From Rhizomys pruinosus (taxonomy: Eukaryota > Chordata > Mammalia > Rodentia > Spalacidae), in contig VZQC01006583.1 of the NCBI GenBank assembly GCA_009823505.1, positions 2,114,603 to 2,178,602 of the forward strand: a stretch of 64,000 nt of DNA, in the 5' to 3' direction. Below, piece by piece: positions 11,735 to 22,547 of the stretch; the first letter of the stretch is position 1; each line of letters opens with the position of its first letter. The notes under the pieces were generated by a model that worked only from the letters and a program-made list of their open reading frames with translations, was not told the origin of the DNA and made no database searches. The position numbers and the translations under genes were made by a program.

Positions 11735-11885
11735 TTTTATTTTGTAAGCATTAATCATTGATCTAGTTTGTGTGAACGTGGGCAGGCAAAGGCCAGTGAA
11801 CGTGTGTGGAGGTCAGAGGACAACTTACAGGAGTAGCTTCGCTCCTTTGACCCTGTGAGTCCTGGGATCAAACGAAGGTAGTCAA
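11735..11885 (-). mobile_element. B3/B2-like SINE fragment
   Basis: GTGGAGGTCAGAGGACAACT, then CTGTGAGTCCTGGGATC, the reverse complement of a B3-type body. Confidence 0.6.
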
Positions 11886-12739
11886 GCTCAGTGGCACAAC
11901 ACCTCTTGCAGGTCCTCTGCACCTTATTTGGTAGACGAGGGCTCTCCTTGAATCACTGATCCCGCTAGTCTGGTTGACCAGCGAACTCTGGGGTCCTGTC
12001 TCCACCTCCCCAGTCCTGAGGCTACAGATGTATTCTGCTGCACCTAGCTTTTTACATGGGGTCTGGAGATGAAACTCAGAACTAAGACATATCCTCAGCA
12101 CCTGAGAAGTCTTTATGGTTATATTAGCCTCTAGTAGGTTTTTGTGTGAGACAGAGAGGGAAGGCATCACTGATGATGGTGAGGAGAGGACTGAAGAGAG
12201 GGGAGGGGAAACTAGAGAGGAGACAGATGGATCAGGGTTGGCAGGGCCAACAGAGGGAAGTATGGAGCCTCATCTGACATCTTAAAAAGGAGGAAGTGGA
12301 TGAGGAGAAGTTTTGAAAAATATAAGCCATGGCTGGGAAGGACCATCACAGGAACTGAAATACAGTGTGAAAGATCATTTACTCAGGAACAATGAAGACA
12401 GAGCAGGTGCCCTCTGACAGGGAGACTCCCTTGCAGGGCCACTTTTGGATGCAGAGTGCTGAAAGCTGATAAGACTCTCAGAGAGTTCTAGGAAAAGGCA
12501 GACGAGGGTGGAGGCAAGGCAGGTTAAGAGGACACCAATAGGTTCCTGAGATGAGGGATCTTGAATTCCAAACTGGGAAGGAGGGATGAGAAGACAGACA
12601 GGCAGAAGAAGGTTTGGGAGAGGGGAAAGACCAGTGGACTGGCAATTTGAAGGAGATGAAGGAGAGGAAACAAAGAAGAAATGATATGAAAATAGCTGTT
12701 TAAGATGAGTATACGTGTGCGCACGTATCTTAATTTTTA

Positions 12740-12855
12740 TTTTGTTAGACAAGGTCTCCTGTATCCCAAGCTGATCTCAAACTTGTTCTGCAGCCATGGA
12801 TGGTTTTGAACTTCTGAGTGCTGGGATCACAGGCATGTACAATCGTATCTGTTTT
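12740..12855 (-). mobile_element. Old B1-like SINE
   Basis: AGACAAGGTCTCCTGTATCC and GAGTGCTGGGATCACAGGCA indicate a strongly diverged reverse-complement B1. Confidence 0.6.
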
Positions 12856-13247
12856 ATGTGGTGCTGGGATAGAACCCGGGGCTTTGTGTGTGACCAACTG
12901 AGCCAGATCCTTGGCCCTAGGTTTAGTTTAGTTTTTAAGAGATCTGAGGTTGAACGGTAGCTGTAGAAGGAGGAAACTTCAAGTATAAATGTTAAAGGAG
13001 AATTTTTGAATTAGTCACTGGGAAACTGAGCTAGGTTTGGATGATGGTAGGGCCTTGGATAGCCTTTGGGCATGAAAGGCCAAGAATACATGAAGGAAAA
13101 TGAGCAGACAAGAAGGTGAGAGGCTGGAGAGCTGGTGGGTTGTCTGCTGTTGTCTGTGGAGCCTTGAAGGCACCCAGGATGGTGACAGGATCTGAGTGGG
13201 GAGAAAAATGGCCTTTAGGGAAAGCCGATGGGCTTGGAGGGAACAGA

Positions 13248-13400
13248 TTTTTTTTTTTTTTGTCTTTTTGAGACAGGGTCTCCCTGTAGCCCCAGCTATC
13301 CTGGAACTCACTCTGTAGACCAGGCTGGCCTTGAACTCACAAAGATCCACCTGCCTCTGCCTCCCAAGTACTAGGATCAAAGGTGTGCACCACCACATTT
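13248..13400 (-). mobile_element. B1 SINE
   Basis: Poly-T, then TTTTTGAGACAGGGTCTCCC and AGTACTAGGATCAAAGGTG. Confidence 0.9.
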
Positions 13401-13879
13401 TGTTTTTGAATTACATATAGCTCTTTATTTTGTTATTATATATTATTGCAGTTATTTATTATTAGGGCAGTACACAGAGGACAGCTTGTGGGTAAGTTCT
13501 CTCCTCCACCATGTGTGTCCTGGAGATTGAACTTGGATCATGGGCTTGGCGGCAAGTGCCTTTACCCACTCAGCCACCTTGGTGGCACGAGAACATGTCA
13601 GTACCCAAAGGAGATGGGAGACCAAGGGTCTGAATGGGACAGCAGTGCCAGGGTGGACGTGAAACCTGCCTCTGCCATGTGCTGTGAGGGACAGACGACA
13701 GAGGAGGCCTTACTATGACTTAGCAGGAGGCTGTGTCCTGTCATGGGAGTAACTGTTTAGTGCTGCTGAGAGTGAACACTGAGCACTGAGGACTTAGGGG
13801 TTTCATGGGTTCAGAGCTGGCAATCCTGATCGACAGGTGTTTCAATATGTCTAAATGCCTTCTTGTCTCCTCTAATTTT

Positions 13880-14146
13880 CTTTTTTTTATTTTTATTAAA
13901 TTTTTTTTTATTTATTCTTCTCTATGTGTATGAATGTACTGTCTGCATGCAGGTCTGTGCACCCGTGTCGTGCAATGCCGAGGAGGTCAGAAGAGGGTGT
14001 CGGATTCCCCTGGAACTGGAGTTCTGTTCTCCCCTGGAATTGGAGTTTCAGACGGTTCTCAGCCACCATGTGGGTGCTGGGGATTGAACCGGGGTCCTCT
14101 GCAAGAGCAGTCAGCGCTCTTAACCGCTAGGCCATGTCTCCAGCCC
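13880..14146 (-). mobile_element. B2 SINE, long cricetid-like form
   Basis: Reverse-complement B2: TGTATGAATGTACTGTCTGC, TCCCCTGGAACTGGAG with a partial internal duplication (CTGGAATTGGAG), and CTCTTAACCGCTAGGCCATG. Confidence 0.9.
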
Positions 14147-14302
14147 ATTCTCCTCTAATTTTCATAAAGGACTTTGAGGATGGATCAATGAATCGGATAG
14201 AAATAAGCTATGCTGGGTGTCACAGCTATGGCCACATTGTGGGAAGGATGATGAAATACAACTAGAACAACAAAAAGAGCTCAGGGGAAAGGGAATCTGT
14301 AC

Positions 14303-14380
14303 CTTTCTTGTTGGCAGGTGTTCTGGGTTCTGCTTGAGGCCCTTCTGGGTCATTTGGTTCTTCAGAATCATCTCTTGTCC
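14303..14380 (-). CDS. Sp110: Sp110 acidic linker exon (78 bp)
   Basis: The acceptor TTTCTTTCCCTAG and the donor AAGAAAG|GTACAG bound 78 bp, phase 1 at both ends. It encodes GTRDDSEEPNDPEGPQAEPR and ends PANKK. This Asp/Glu/Pro-rich linker resembles the DDS...EPQ cassettes found in SP110 and SP140. Unlike the HSR exons it has no fold I can assign. It is recognised by splice sites, phase and position. Confidence 0.75.
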
Positions 14381-15060
14381 CTAGGGAAAGAAACAGAATT
14401 CATCTCAGAGCTCAGAACAGACTGAAAAGAAAGTGTCAAGAGAAGTCAGCAGGAAAACCAGAAAGGTCGGGGGCTCAGGCCCGGGTCTGCTTTGATCTGA
14501 CCAACTCCTTATCATTATCTGTATGAGTCTGACCCTGAACCTGGGGACTCTGCACAGCGGGGTGTGGTAGGAGCTACTCAGAGATGCTCCTTTACCAGGA
14601 AGAAGAGATACACAGACTTCTCAGCAGCCTTGGCTCAAGGATTGGCCCTGACAGCAATGGGACACAGTGGTGTTGAGTGCTGATGGCCAGGGAAACAGCA
14701 TGTCTACTCTATGACAGGCTGCTGTCTAGGTGTCTGGGTATGGGTACTTACTGGCTACTCTGTGTGATTTTTTTTTCACCTTGAGAAACAGTGAAAGAAG
14801 TTGTGTGTAGCTATGTACACGAAACATAAGAAAAGCAGGAACTAGCCTCTTCTTAGGACCATAACAGCAAATACTAAAGAAATTCCGCTAGATTCTGTTG
14901 CAATAAGTTGCAATAAGACAAGGTCCATCTTAATAAGGCTGTCTCAAATTCTAGCCATTTAGTGTCAGATAATAGCAGCATGTTGGAAATTTTCATTAGA
15001 CTTTTAAAATAGTTTATCACTTTTCACATCAATTTAACAACATGTACTAAAACTTTACTT
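14381..15060. other. Sp110 intron, no clear features
   Basis: Unique-looking sequence with no SINE body and no exon of the SP family recognised on either strand. Confidence 0.4.
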
Positions 15061-15093
15061 TTCATTATTTTTAAATATTTATTATTATTTTCA

Positions 15094-15132
<39 letters not shown>

Positions 15133-15268
15133 CTTGTAGAGGCCTGAGGTATCAGATTTCCCTTCCCCGGTTACAGGCAGTTGTGAGTTGCCTAATGTAG
15201 ATACTGGGAAACAAACCTCGGTTCTCTACAAGTACTTTTAACTATTGAGTCATCTCTCCAGGCCCTAA
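15060..15268 (-). mobile_element. B2-like SINE split by a (TA)n run
   Basis: TTACAGGCAGTTGTGAGTTG and AACTATTGAGTCATCTCTCC identify the reverse-complement body. A (TA)n run of about 34 bp lies at 15095-15129. Confidence 0.7.
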
Positions 15269-15299
15269 TATATACTTTTTCAAAAGATATTTTTACACT

Positions 15300-15510
15300 T
15301 ATTTATTTTGTATGTGTAAGTTCACATGCATGTTCCATGTGTGTGGAAGGCAAAGAACAGCCTGCAGGAGTTAGCTCTCTCCCTCTACACTGCGGCTCCA
15401 GAGACCTGAACTTAGGTCATCAGGCTTGGCAGCAAGTGCTCTTACTCACGGAGCTATCTCACTGCATCAAAGAACAAGTGCTATCTCACTGCATCAAAGA
15501 ACAAGTATTC
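15300..15510 (-). mobile_element. B3/B2-like SINE with duplicated end
   Basis: Diverged reverse-complement SINE: GTTCACATGCATGTTCCATG and TCAGGCTTGGCAGCAAGTGC. The edge carries a tandem duplication of about 26 bp (CTATCTCACTGCATCAAAG twice). Confidence 0.6.
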
Positions 15511-16106
15511 TTAATCCAAGTGATATGGAATTGGCCAGCACTGGAAGTGGACCTTCCTCAAGTCAGGGTGAAGTCTGGGAAGGAGGGGCAGCCAGCAAGC
15601 TGTACATCTACTGTCTGGGACACACATGGGTCTAGTTTGCTTACTGTTCATTTTTGGGGGGGGGGCTGTTCTGAGTATTACCTCAAAGGAACAAAGTCAC
15701 ACGGTCCAGCCCTGCCTCTGTCCCCATCCCTCCAGGAGTTTCCAGGTCCATTGTGACAGAGGAAGAGTCTCCCTTTGCCGACACCTTATAGCATCTGGAG
15801 TCTGAGTCTAGCAGGTGTGTGTGTGGGAGCGGGGGTCTTCTGACCTTTGTAACAGCAGTTTCTACAAGTCTACAGTTCCCAGACTTGCCTCCTCACCCTC
15901 CCCAGGACTCTACCTCCCTTCAGGAGCTCAGGTCTCCTGACTCTCCACACACTGGTAAGCATCTAGAAGCTGGGCTGATGTGCGGATGAGAGATGGAAAG
16001 ACAGCCTGGGTCAAGATTTCAATGGCCTTTTGTCTTGGCAGACAGGACAGCAGAGGTGAGATGAACTCAGGGCAGTTGAGCTGACTGAGGTGAAGTCAGC
16101 GCTCAC

Positions 16107-16199
16107 CAGTGTGACTGTGCCCATTGCCCAGTGCCCGGCGAGGCAGCTCTGCTGAGTCCTCTTCCTCCACAGCTGCGGAGGTTAAGTTGTCTCTGGTCA
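16107..16199 (-). CDS. Sp110: Sp110 acidic exon, copy 2 (93 bp)
   Basis: The acceptor CCTTCCTCCTCCAG and the donor CACACTG|GTGAGC bound 93 bp, phase 1 at both ends. It encodes VTRDNLTSAAVEEEDSAELP and continues RRALGNGHSHT. Its start (VTRDNLTS, then an ED-S motif) mirrors the exon at 17156-17239 (VTSDKLTS), so the two look like tandem paralogues. The acidic Ser-rich linker has no assigned fold. Confidence 0.78.
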
Positions 16200-16707
16200 C
16201 TGGAGGAGGAAGGAGAATCTTTGGTTACCAGCACTGGCTGTGAGGGAGGGAGTAAGCTGTGGAAATGCTCAGGAAAAGGAGGAAGTTAAGGCCAAAGGCA
16301 GACTACCTGGCCAGGACCTGAGGGAGCACTGGCCTGTCCCGGAGTCTTCTTTGTCTTCTGTCTGGTGATCCTTGGAGGACACTGAGCATGGGATGAGAGC
16401 AAACTGCTTTAACTTATTTAAATGGCATATCTGAGAGGAGTGGAGGGAATGTTCCTGAGCTCAGCATGGGCTCCCTGACTTTCAGTCCTGGAGAGTTGAG
16501 AATCCATAATACCCTGTTTGACGATGCCAGTGATATGTCCCTGCCATAGGGAATGTAATCAACTCCATTATAGTGATGATTTGGGGCAGGCAAGTACCAT
16601 GATTTGGGAAGCTAAATTGGGTTCACAGATGATTAAAAATTTTATAATCTTGTTTCATAGTTTTAATATCTTTCTTAGAACCCAATCTATATGAGGATTA
16701 ATAAAGG

Positions 16708-16803
16708 GGTTTGAAGTATATAGCTCATTGGTTAAGTGCTTGCCCAGCATGTGAAAGCACCTGTCTGCTTTCCACTCTAAATACTGTCACAAAAAAAAAA
16801 AAA
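16708..16803 (+). mobile_element. ID/B4-like SINE truncated by gap
   Basis: TATAGCTCATTGGTTAAGTG and TTGCCCAGCATG resemble an ID-type tRNA-derived head, followed by poly-A that runs into the gap. Confidence 0.6.
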
Positions 16804-16909
16804 NNNNNNNNNNNNNNNNNNNNNNNNNNNNNNNNNNNNNNNNNNNNNNNNNNNNNNNNNNNNNNNNNNNNNNNNNNNNNNNNNNNNNNNNNNNNNNNNN
16901 NNNNNNNNN
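16804..16909. other. Assembly gap (106 N)
   Basis: The run of N is bounded by an A homopolymer on the left and 13 G on the right, so the missing sequence is probably low complexity. It lies in the Sp110 intron between two coding exons. Confidence 1.
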
Positions 16910-16929
16910 GGGGGGGGGGGGGAGAATAT

Positions 16930-16975
16930 CTGTGGATGGAACCCAGGACCTTGCATATAAGGAAGTGCTCCACAA
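16930..16975 (-). mobile_element. ID-like SINE remnant
   Basis: GGATGGAACCCAGGACCTTG, then GGAAGTGCTCCAC, is a reverse-complement ID-type head. It is probably the facing partner of the SINE left of the gap. Confidence 0.5.
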
Positions 16976-17155
16976 GCAAGCCCCCCCCCCAACAGGCACG
17001 CCAATGATTACACGGTTTTGCGTGTGCTGCTGGCTGTGCTCTCTGCTTCTCTCTCTCTCTCTGGCATTTCCGTTCCTTTCTCCCAAGGCTCCAACCACAG
17101 CCTCGGATTTGGCAGGTGCATATTCTCCCTCCACAGCCACCATCATCAGTGTCAC

Positions 17156-17239
17156 CTTGCACAGTGTCAGGGGAAGGGCTGAGCAGCCCTCCCGAGTCTT
17201 CTTTGGTATTAGTTTGGGATGTTAACTTGTCACTGGTCA
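17156..17239 (-). CDS. Sp110: Sp110 acidic exon, copy 1 (84 bp)
   Basis: The acceptor TTCCGTCTTCAG and the donor GTGCAAG|GTGACA bound 84 bp, phase 1 at both ends. The peptide starts VTSDKLTSQTNTKEDSGGLL and ends SPSPDTVQ. It is paralogous to the next exon (16107-16199). It joins in frame to the Pro-rich exon upstream. Confidence 0.8.
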
Positions 17240-17593
17240 CTGAAGACGGAAGAAAAATCACAAGTCACAGGACTGGCTATAAACTGTGGGCTACAAGACT
17301 GGCTGTAAGGAAGAGAGCGAATGGTCTAAATGCTCAGGGAAGGTGAAGCACCAAGGTCAAAGGCACCTCCTGGGAGGTGAAGGAGGGGAAGCAGGTGCTC
17401 TGGGCTCTCGGCCTTATCCTGGCCACTGGCAGTGCTTATGAGTCTTCTTTGAAGGATTATGTGTGGGAAGATGGCTGCATAGAAAAACCAGATCAATAAA
17501 AGGCAGTGACCGGGGCAGGGTGGGTGGGCTGTAAGCCACAGGAAGCCAGCACCCTGGGTGGGATACAGATCACAGGACATGTCTGTTTCTTAC

Positions 17594-17860
17594 CTGGAGT
17601 GCTTCTTCCTTCCTGGGTGAAGCCAGGGCGAGGCCTATCTGGGTCAGAAGGGTGGGGACCTTCGTCGAGGATCTCAAGGATTTGCAGTGAGGATGCTCTG
17701 GGGTCACTGACTCCGGATGCACAGGACAGATGACTGGATGGAGGTGGCTGGGGTGGGGCCAGCGGCAGCAGAGTCTGGAGGGAGCTCCCTTCTGCTGGGT
17801 GGGCTGGGGCTTTGTGTAGGACTGGTGTGGTTCTGCTCCACCCTCCATAGGCAGCACCAA
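17594..17860 (-). CDS. Sp110: Sp110 Pro-rich exon after the HSR domain (267 bp)
   Basis: The acceptor TTTGCTAACACCAG and the donor CACTCCAG|GTAAGAAA bound 267 bp, phase 1 at both ends. The peptide contains HPAEGSSLQTLLPLAPPQPP, then SSHLS and LEILDEGPHPSD. It closely follows the mouse Sp110 region with AEGCSLQTLLP and EILDEQPSPS as I remember it. This is a disordered Pro/Ser-rich linker with a short acidic LDE motif. Splicing from the HSR exon is in frame (the G of the last Lys codon is followed by TT). Confidence 0.9.
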
Positions 17861-18244
17861 CTGGTGTTAGCAAAGGAGCACACATCAGGACCCCGGAGAT
17901 CAGAATCTTTCTAGCAAGTAGGATTTCTTAGTATGTGCTTTCCATTAGGACAGGAGGCAGGGTGAGTGATTGTCTCTAGGTGCAGAGAACAGGATCCCAG
18001 GGTGATACTGCAGAACAGTGGTTCTAACTTAAGTAGGTGGTGCTTAGTGGGGGGCGATTAGGTTGTCGGGGGCCCTTGAAGGGGATTATGGGCTGGTTCC
18101 TGTCTTTGTTTCTTCGCTTTCTACCACCCAGTGAGCAGCTCTACTTAGCCACACTCCTGCCGTGATGTGCTGCCTCGCCACGTGTTCAAAGCAATAGGGC
18201 CAGTCTATACGTGGGCTGGAGCCCCAGATGAGCCTTTTCCCCTA

Positions 18245-18660
18245 TGGGGGTGTTTTAAATAACATTTTTATTTATTCTTTAAACACTTCAAACATCTATA
18301 AAGAGTATTTGATCATATCCACCCACTACTACCTCCTTGCCACTCCCAGAGTGCTCCCCAACCCCACCTTCCTCCCAGCGTCATCTCCTCTTTTTGTTGT
18401 TGTTGATGATGCCCAGAGTCCCCTGAGTGTTGTCCATATGCACATGGGTGTGGGACTTCCCATCCCCAAAGAAAGCTATCCTCCTTCCATCAGGAACCAT
18501 CAACTATATAGCTCTTCGACCAACTGTGGGAACTTGGGGGCCCCCTGCACTTCCATGGTGAAATTTCGACTGCTTTGATCTGGTGTAGGTCTTGTGCAGT
18601 AAGCCTTTTCTCCTTCTAAGTTAGGTATCTCAGGCATTTTGTTACAGTGATGGGAAGCTG
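18245..18660 (-). mobile_element. L1 fragment
   Basis: Reverse-complement L1 3' sequence: CATATGCACATGGGTGTGGG, CTGTGGGAACTTGGGGG and TGATCTGGTGTAGGTCTTGT. Confidence 0.65.
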
Positions 18661-19483
18661 AGACCTTGGCTATCTTTCCTCCGTGAACCTCGAGCTGCCT
18701 TCCTTCTCCTCCCCTCTCTTTCTACTCGTGGCCATTGTTCTCCTTTCCTCCTCCAGCTTTACAACCTGCCTTCCTTCTGGCCTGGTTGAAACAGTGCTTA
18801 TTCTCTTGGGCTCTGGTATAAGGAGAGCCAATCAAGAGTTCTAGTTCTGCCTCTAAACAGACAAATAACTGTGAGAGTTATCTCCATACTTTACTTTTCT
18901 TGTCTGTCAAGTGCAGCTCCCAGTGAGTTCAGGTTGTTTTAAAGATCACAGGAGGTTATCCTCTGAAGCCTGTGGGACGACTTGATATCAAAACGAGGTA
19001 CTGATCTATTCCAACTCTCCTTGATTAGTACTCCCTATCTCTCCTCCATACCAGTTCTCTGTACGTTACATTTCTGTCACCTCAGGCATTCCCTGGAGGT
19101 GGTCTGGTACACCACAAGTGACACTTTCAAGATGTGGTGGCTCACATCTGAAGTACCATCCCTTGGAAGGAAGGTTGAAGCAGGATTGCTGTCAGTTTTA
19201 GGCCAGCCTGAGCTATATAGTGAGATCTTGTCTCAGAGAAACAAATAAATTAAGACAGTAAGTTATAATTTCACCCAAATTCATAGAACAGGTGAGACAG
19301 AAACATCCTCATCCTGTACCAATTCACCTTAGGGAACTAGGGTCAAAGTAAGCAAGGGCCAGCTGCTCTTGTGAGACAGTGTGCTCAAGGGACTGACATG
19401 AAAACTCCATGCTGGAAACAAACCTAAACTCTTAGCACAGCAACACCTCACAGGCAAAATGTATTGGCGTTGCCACACATTAC
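18661..19483. other. Sp110 intron, weak repeat content
   Basis: Contains a decayed B1-like (+) stretch near 19120-19250 (GGTGGCTCACATCTGAAGTA, GAGATCTTGTCTCAGAGAAA). The rest shows no recognisable feature. Confidence 0.4.
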
Positions 19484-19652
19484 CTTTTTGGAAGCTTCTG
19501 GAGACTGCCTCCAGGTCGGGGTATTCACGGAGGTTAACTCGGCTGAACAACGCCATCAGCAGAGACAGGCTGAAAGTCTTCTCCAGTTTGGTGAGGACAC
19601 TGTGCACCACTCTAGACAGAGGGACCAGATTCTGACAGGCTTCCAAGGATTC
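19484..19652 (-). CDS. Sp110: Sp110 second HSR exon (169 bp)
   Basis: The acceptor GCATCTTTTGAAG and the donor CAAAAAG|GTAATG bound 169 bp (56 codons plus one base). It encodes the second half of the HSR/CARD-like oligomerisation domain: ESLEACQNLVPLSRVVHSVL, then LEKTF, and FSRVNLREYPDLEAV with SRSFQ. The signature NLVP, LEKTF, VNLREYPDL is diagnostic of the SP100/SP110/SP140 family and nearest to SP110. The HSR domain drives homotypic assembly in nuclear bodies. The Sp140 exon at 41524-41692 has the same length and phase. Confidence 0.95.
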
Positions 19653-19744
19653 CTTCAAAAGATGCAGCAAAGGGTTAGTAAAAATGGCTATGTACTGAGC
19701 AGAGAAAAGCACATTCCTGGTTTCCTGGGTTGTAGGAAAGCTAC

Positions 19745-19848
19745 TCTAGGGCAGGTATGATGGCTCAGTTGGTAAAGGTACTTGATGAACATAGTATAAG
19801 GACAGAACTGACTCTGCAAGTTGTCATTTGAACTCCATCTGATTGCAG

Positions 19849-19850
<2 letters not shown>
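19745..19850 (+). mobile_element. B4-like SINE fragment
   Basis: GTATGATGGCTCAGTTGGTA and AACTGACTCTGCAAGTTGTC, ending at the (CA)n run. Confidence 0.55.

Positions 19851-19895
<45 letters not shown>
19851..19895. repeat. (CA)n microsatellite
   Basis: About 22 CA units attached to the SINE tail. Confidence 0.9.
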
Positions 19896-19897
<2 letters not shown>

Positions 19898-20764
19898 GAA
19901 TGTAATTTAAAATTTTAAAGGAAGCTACTTTACTCTTTTAAAAGGAAATCTAATACAAAACAGAGAGCCAAATCCTCTAAAATAAAGAGGTCACAGTTCC
20001 ATACATTTGCTTCCTGTATATGTGGGTACGTAGTCATGAAGGTAGATAATTTAACATTCTTGAAAACAAGTCTGTCAACTTTTAGGTCCATTTGAGGGAA
20101 GAGATACATTATAAGGAGGGGAAAGGAGAAGTACAAAGAGTGCTGGTGTGTAGCTGATTCTTTGATGCTCAGGGAAGAACGCTTTGCAGTGGACCTAATG
20201 TGTGGCCAGAAGCCTCAATCTGGACAGCTGTCAGCCCCATCCTTCCTTATTTCTGACTTGAGATGGACTGAACTGGTTTCTGGGAATTTCTCCTCCTGAG
20301 AAGATGGAAAAAGAAATGCCACAGCAGAAGAGAATTGGCTGCAAAACACTTCCTGTGAGTTTCTACTGGGCGGCATATCACTGCCAAGATCAGCATGGTG
20401 CTGCCCATGTTGGGCCCCATCAGGTGGAGAAAGTGGGCATCCAGCAACGAAAAGAAATTCAGCAAATACCAACTGCACCTGAGAGGAAAGCATGGACTGC
20501 TTTGAGAGAGAAAAACAAAGGGGGGCTCAGTCCAATGAGTGGGTGCCCGAGGCCCGTCTGAGGACTCTCATCTGGGCTGAGCACTGAACAGGAAGCTGGT
20601 GCGAACCACGCAGAGAATGAGGGACACTGCTACAGTTTTCTGGACCCAAATTTAAGAATAACGTCTAGGAACCAATGTTCTACAGAGTGTTACATTGTCT
20701 GCACAGTCACATCCCCAGGCCACATCAGGATGAACTGGGAAGAACATGCTTCGGGTGATGCATG
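19896..20764. other. Sp110 intron, no clear features
   Basis: Unique-looking sequence. Short ORFs on both strands show no family resemblance. Confidence 0.4.
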
Positions 20765-21170
20765 TGGTGGGTTGAATGCCATCCTCACGGCAAACAAGAT
20801 CCATCATTCAAAACCCGAATGTGAGCTCACTTGGACAAAGGGGCTTTGCAGATGTGACTGAGGGTCTTGAGATCATCCTGGATTAGGATGCGCTAAATGC
20901 AGGTGTCCAGTCAGAGGAGGAAAAAGGAAACAAGGGAGAGGTCGACGGAGAGACGGAGTCAGACTGCAGTGAGCTATTGGCCAAGGAGCCGGCTGCCGGC
21001 AGCCACCAGAAGTAAACAGGCAAGGAATGGATTCCCCTCAGAGCTTCTAGAAAGAATCAGCCTTGTCAACACCGCATTTGTGTCTTCTGGCCTCCAGAAC
21101 TTGGAGAGAGTGGATTTGTTGTCTTCTGGTTTGTGGTCATTTGCCGTGGCAGCCCTTGTGACACCTCATC
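20765..21170 (+). mobile_element. Ancient MLT1-like MaLR LTR
   Basis: GGCTTTGCAGATGTGACTGA, CTTGAGATCATCCTGGATTA and CTGGCCTCCAGAACTTGG are landmark strings of old ERVL-MaLR LTRs shared by many mammals. Confidence 0.55.
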
Positions 21171-21340
21171 ACTCAGACAGCCCAGGACACCCTCTCGCCC
21201 AGCCACCCCGTCCACAATGAACACAGCCAAGCTGAGCCTTCTACTTCCTGGAAGGCCTGGTGGGCTGTGGGCTGAGAACTCAGCAGTGGAGCATCATTGC
21301 TGAGGACAGGGCTGCCTAGGGAGGGGTCCATGAGCCTCAC

Positions 21341-21487
21341 CTTGTACATCTTCTCAGTGATGAAGGAGTTGTCTCTGAGGGCTTCAAAGAAAGGGAACGG
21401 CTTGTTGATGGCATAGGCTATGTCCAGCTTCTGGTATATGAAGTGCTGCAGAAGAGCCTCTTCCAAGGCCTTGGTCACAGTGGGCAT
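21341..21487 (-). CDS. Sp110: Sp110 first coding exon, start of HSR domain
   Basis: ATG at 21487 lies one base inside an exon with acceptor CTCTTCCCATAG. The exon ends at donor GTACAAG|GTGAGG, giving 49 codons in phase 0. The protein opens MPTVTKALEEALLQHFIYQK, followed by IAYAINKPFPFFEALRDNSF and ITEKMYK. FPFFEALRDNSFIT is the family hallmark, and the short N-terminus matches Sp110 rather than Sp100 or Sp140. The exon joins in frame to 19652. A non-coding first exon must lie further upstream (higher coordinates). Confidence 0.95.
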
Positions 21488-22143
21488 CCTATGGGAAGAG
21501 GCAGGCTGAGGGGACAGAGGCACAGATCCTCTGGAGTGTGGGCAGCTGCTGTCTGCACGAAATGGGCGTCTGAAGATAGACATTCTGGTCCACAAGCATC
21601 CCCTAGCTGTGCACAGAGCAAAGTCTGCCTGAAAGACTCATGGGAAACAGAGACAGTGCCCGGCAACCTCAGAGCTGAGAGGGACGGCAAGAGCATGCTG
21701 AGGCCCCAATGGGGCTGTCCTGTCATAAGGAGGATGCTATGCATTGTTTCCTGTGCACGGCCTTTGCCCGGGGGATTTCATATGCGGTAACTTGTTTGAT
21801 TTCATAAGGCAGTGCAAGATGGTCAGTATCAGATGGCCACGTGAGAGTGGAGGGCCCCGACGCTGAGGGACAGGGAGTAACTCTCATGCCAGATTGTGGG
21901 GCTTGGAGGAACAGAGTTGGGAACAGATCTGGACATTCTCCTTGCTGACTCATTGTGGTTGTTAACAGGCGCTCTGTTGCCACACTGAGCTGGGTTGCAC
22001 CAGGCGCCTGCCCTGCAGCTGAGCCAACTACTGCCAGGGAATGTGGGAAAGGGACAAACACAAGGAGATAGAAACCTGGGAATATTGAGAAACTTCGAAA
22101 AGCCATTCACAAAACTGTGATACAAGCAGGCAAAACATAAAAC

Positions 22144-22323
22144 CAGCCGGGTGTGGTAGTGCATGCCTTTAATCCCAGCACTCTGGAGGGCAGAGGCAGG
22201 TGGATCTCTGTGAGTTCAAGGCCAGCCTGGTCTACATAGTGAGTTCCAAGACAGCTGGGGCTACAGGGAGACCCTGTCTCAAAATGACTGAATATAAACA
22301 AACAAACAAACAAACAAACAAAC
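22144..22323 (+). mobile_element. B1 SINE with (CAAA)n tail
   Basis: AGCCGGGTGTGGTAGTGCAT and GTTCAAGGCCAGCCTGGTCT, ending in six CAAA units. Confidence 0.92.
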
Positions 22324-22547
22324 CAGGAAGTATCTAAAAAGGCAATTTGTAAATGTGCTGCCACTGCTGGGTCTTATGAATCTATTTCTTCAGAACAGAT
22401 CTATGCTTTTTGCATACCTCTATGAAATTCACAAAATTCAACAATTTCAACTGTGAGAACATAATCAGTCAGTTTTAGTCAGTGGAAAGTTTCCATATGA
22501 TATTCCTGGAAAATTGCTGTGAAAATCATCCTAAGGGTTTTAATTTT

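Larger units (their letters stand above)
5071..21488 (-). other. Sp110: Sp110 gene region (3' part beyond window)
   Basis: Eight exons on the minus strand join in frame into an SP110-type protein: HSR domain, Pro-rich linker, acidic exons and basic linker. The family acts in PML-associated nuclear bodies as interferon-induced chromatin regulators. The order on the minus strand is 21487-21341, 19652-19484, 17860-17594, 17239-17156, 16199-16107, 14380-14303, 9659-9495 and 5151-5071. The second exon ends in phase 1, and every junction after that has phase 1. The SAND exons and the short basic exon expected between 14303 and 9659 were not found. An N gap (16804-16909) lies in an intron. Confidence 0.88.

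Noticed and set aside
12375..12490. Exon-like minus-strand sequence with a strong acceptor (CTGCCTTTTCCTAG)
   Set aside because: No GT donor in a matching phase and no SP-family similarity.
15720..15796. Minus-strand candidate Sp110 exon after ACTCAGACTCCAG
   Set aside because: The end has GG instead of a GT donor, and the peptide does not resemble any SP linker.
15905..15956. Plus-strand exon-like block (CCTCCCCAG ... CACTG|GTAAGC)
   Set aside because: On the strand opposite Sp110, very short, with no homology. Probably chance splice signals.
16711..17261. Reading frames spanning the run of N
   Set aside because: They exist only because unknown bases are read as X.
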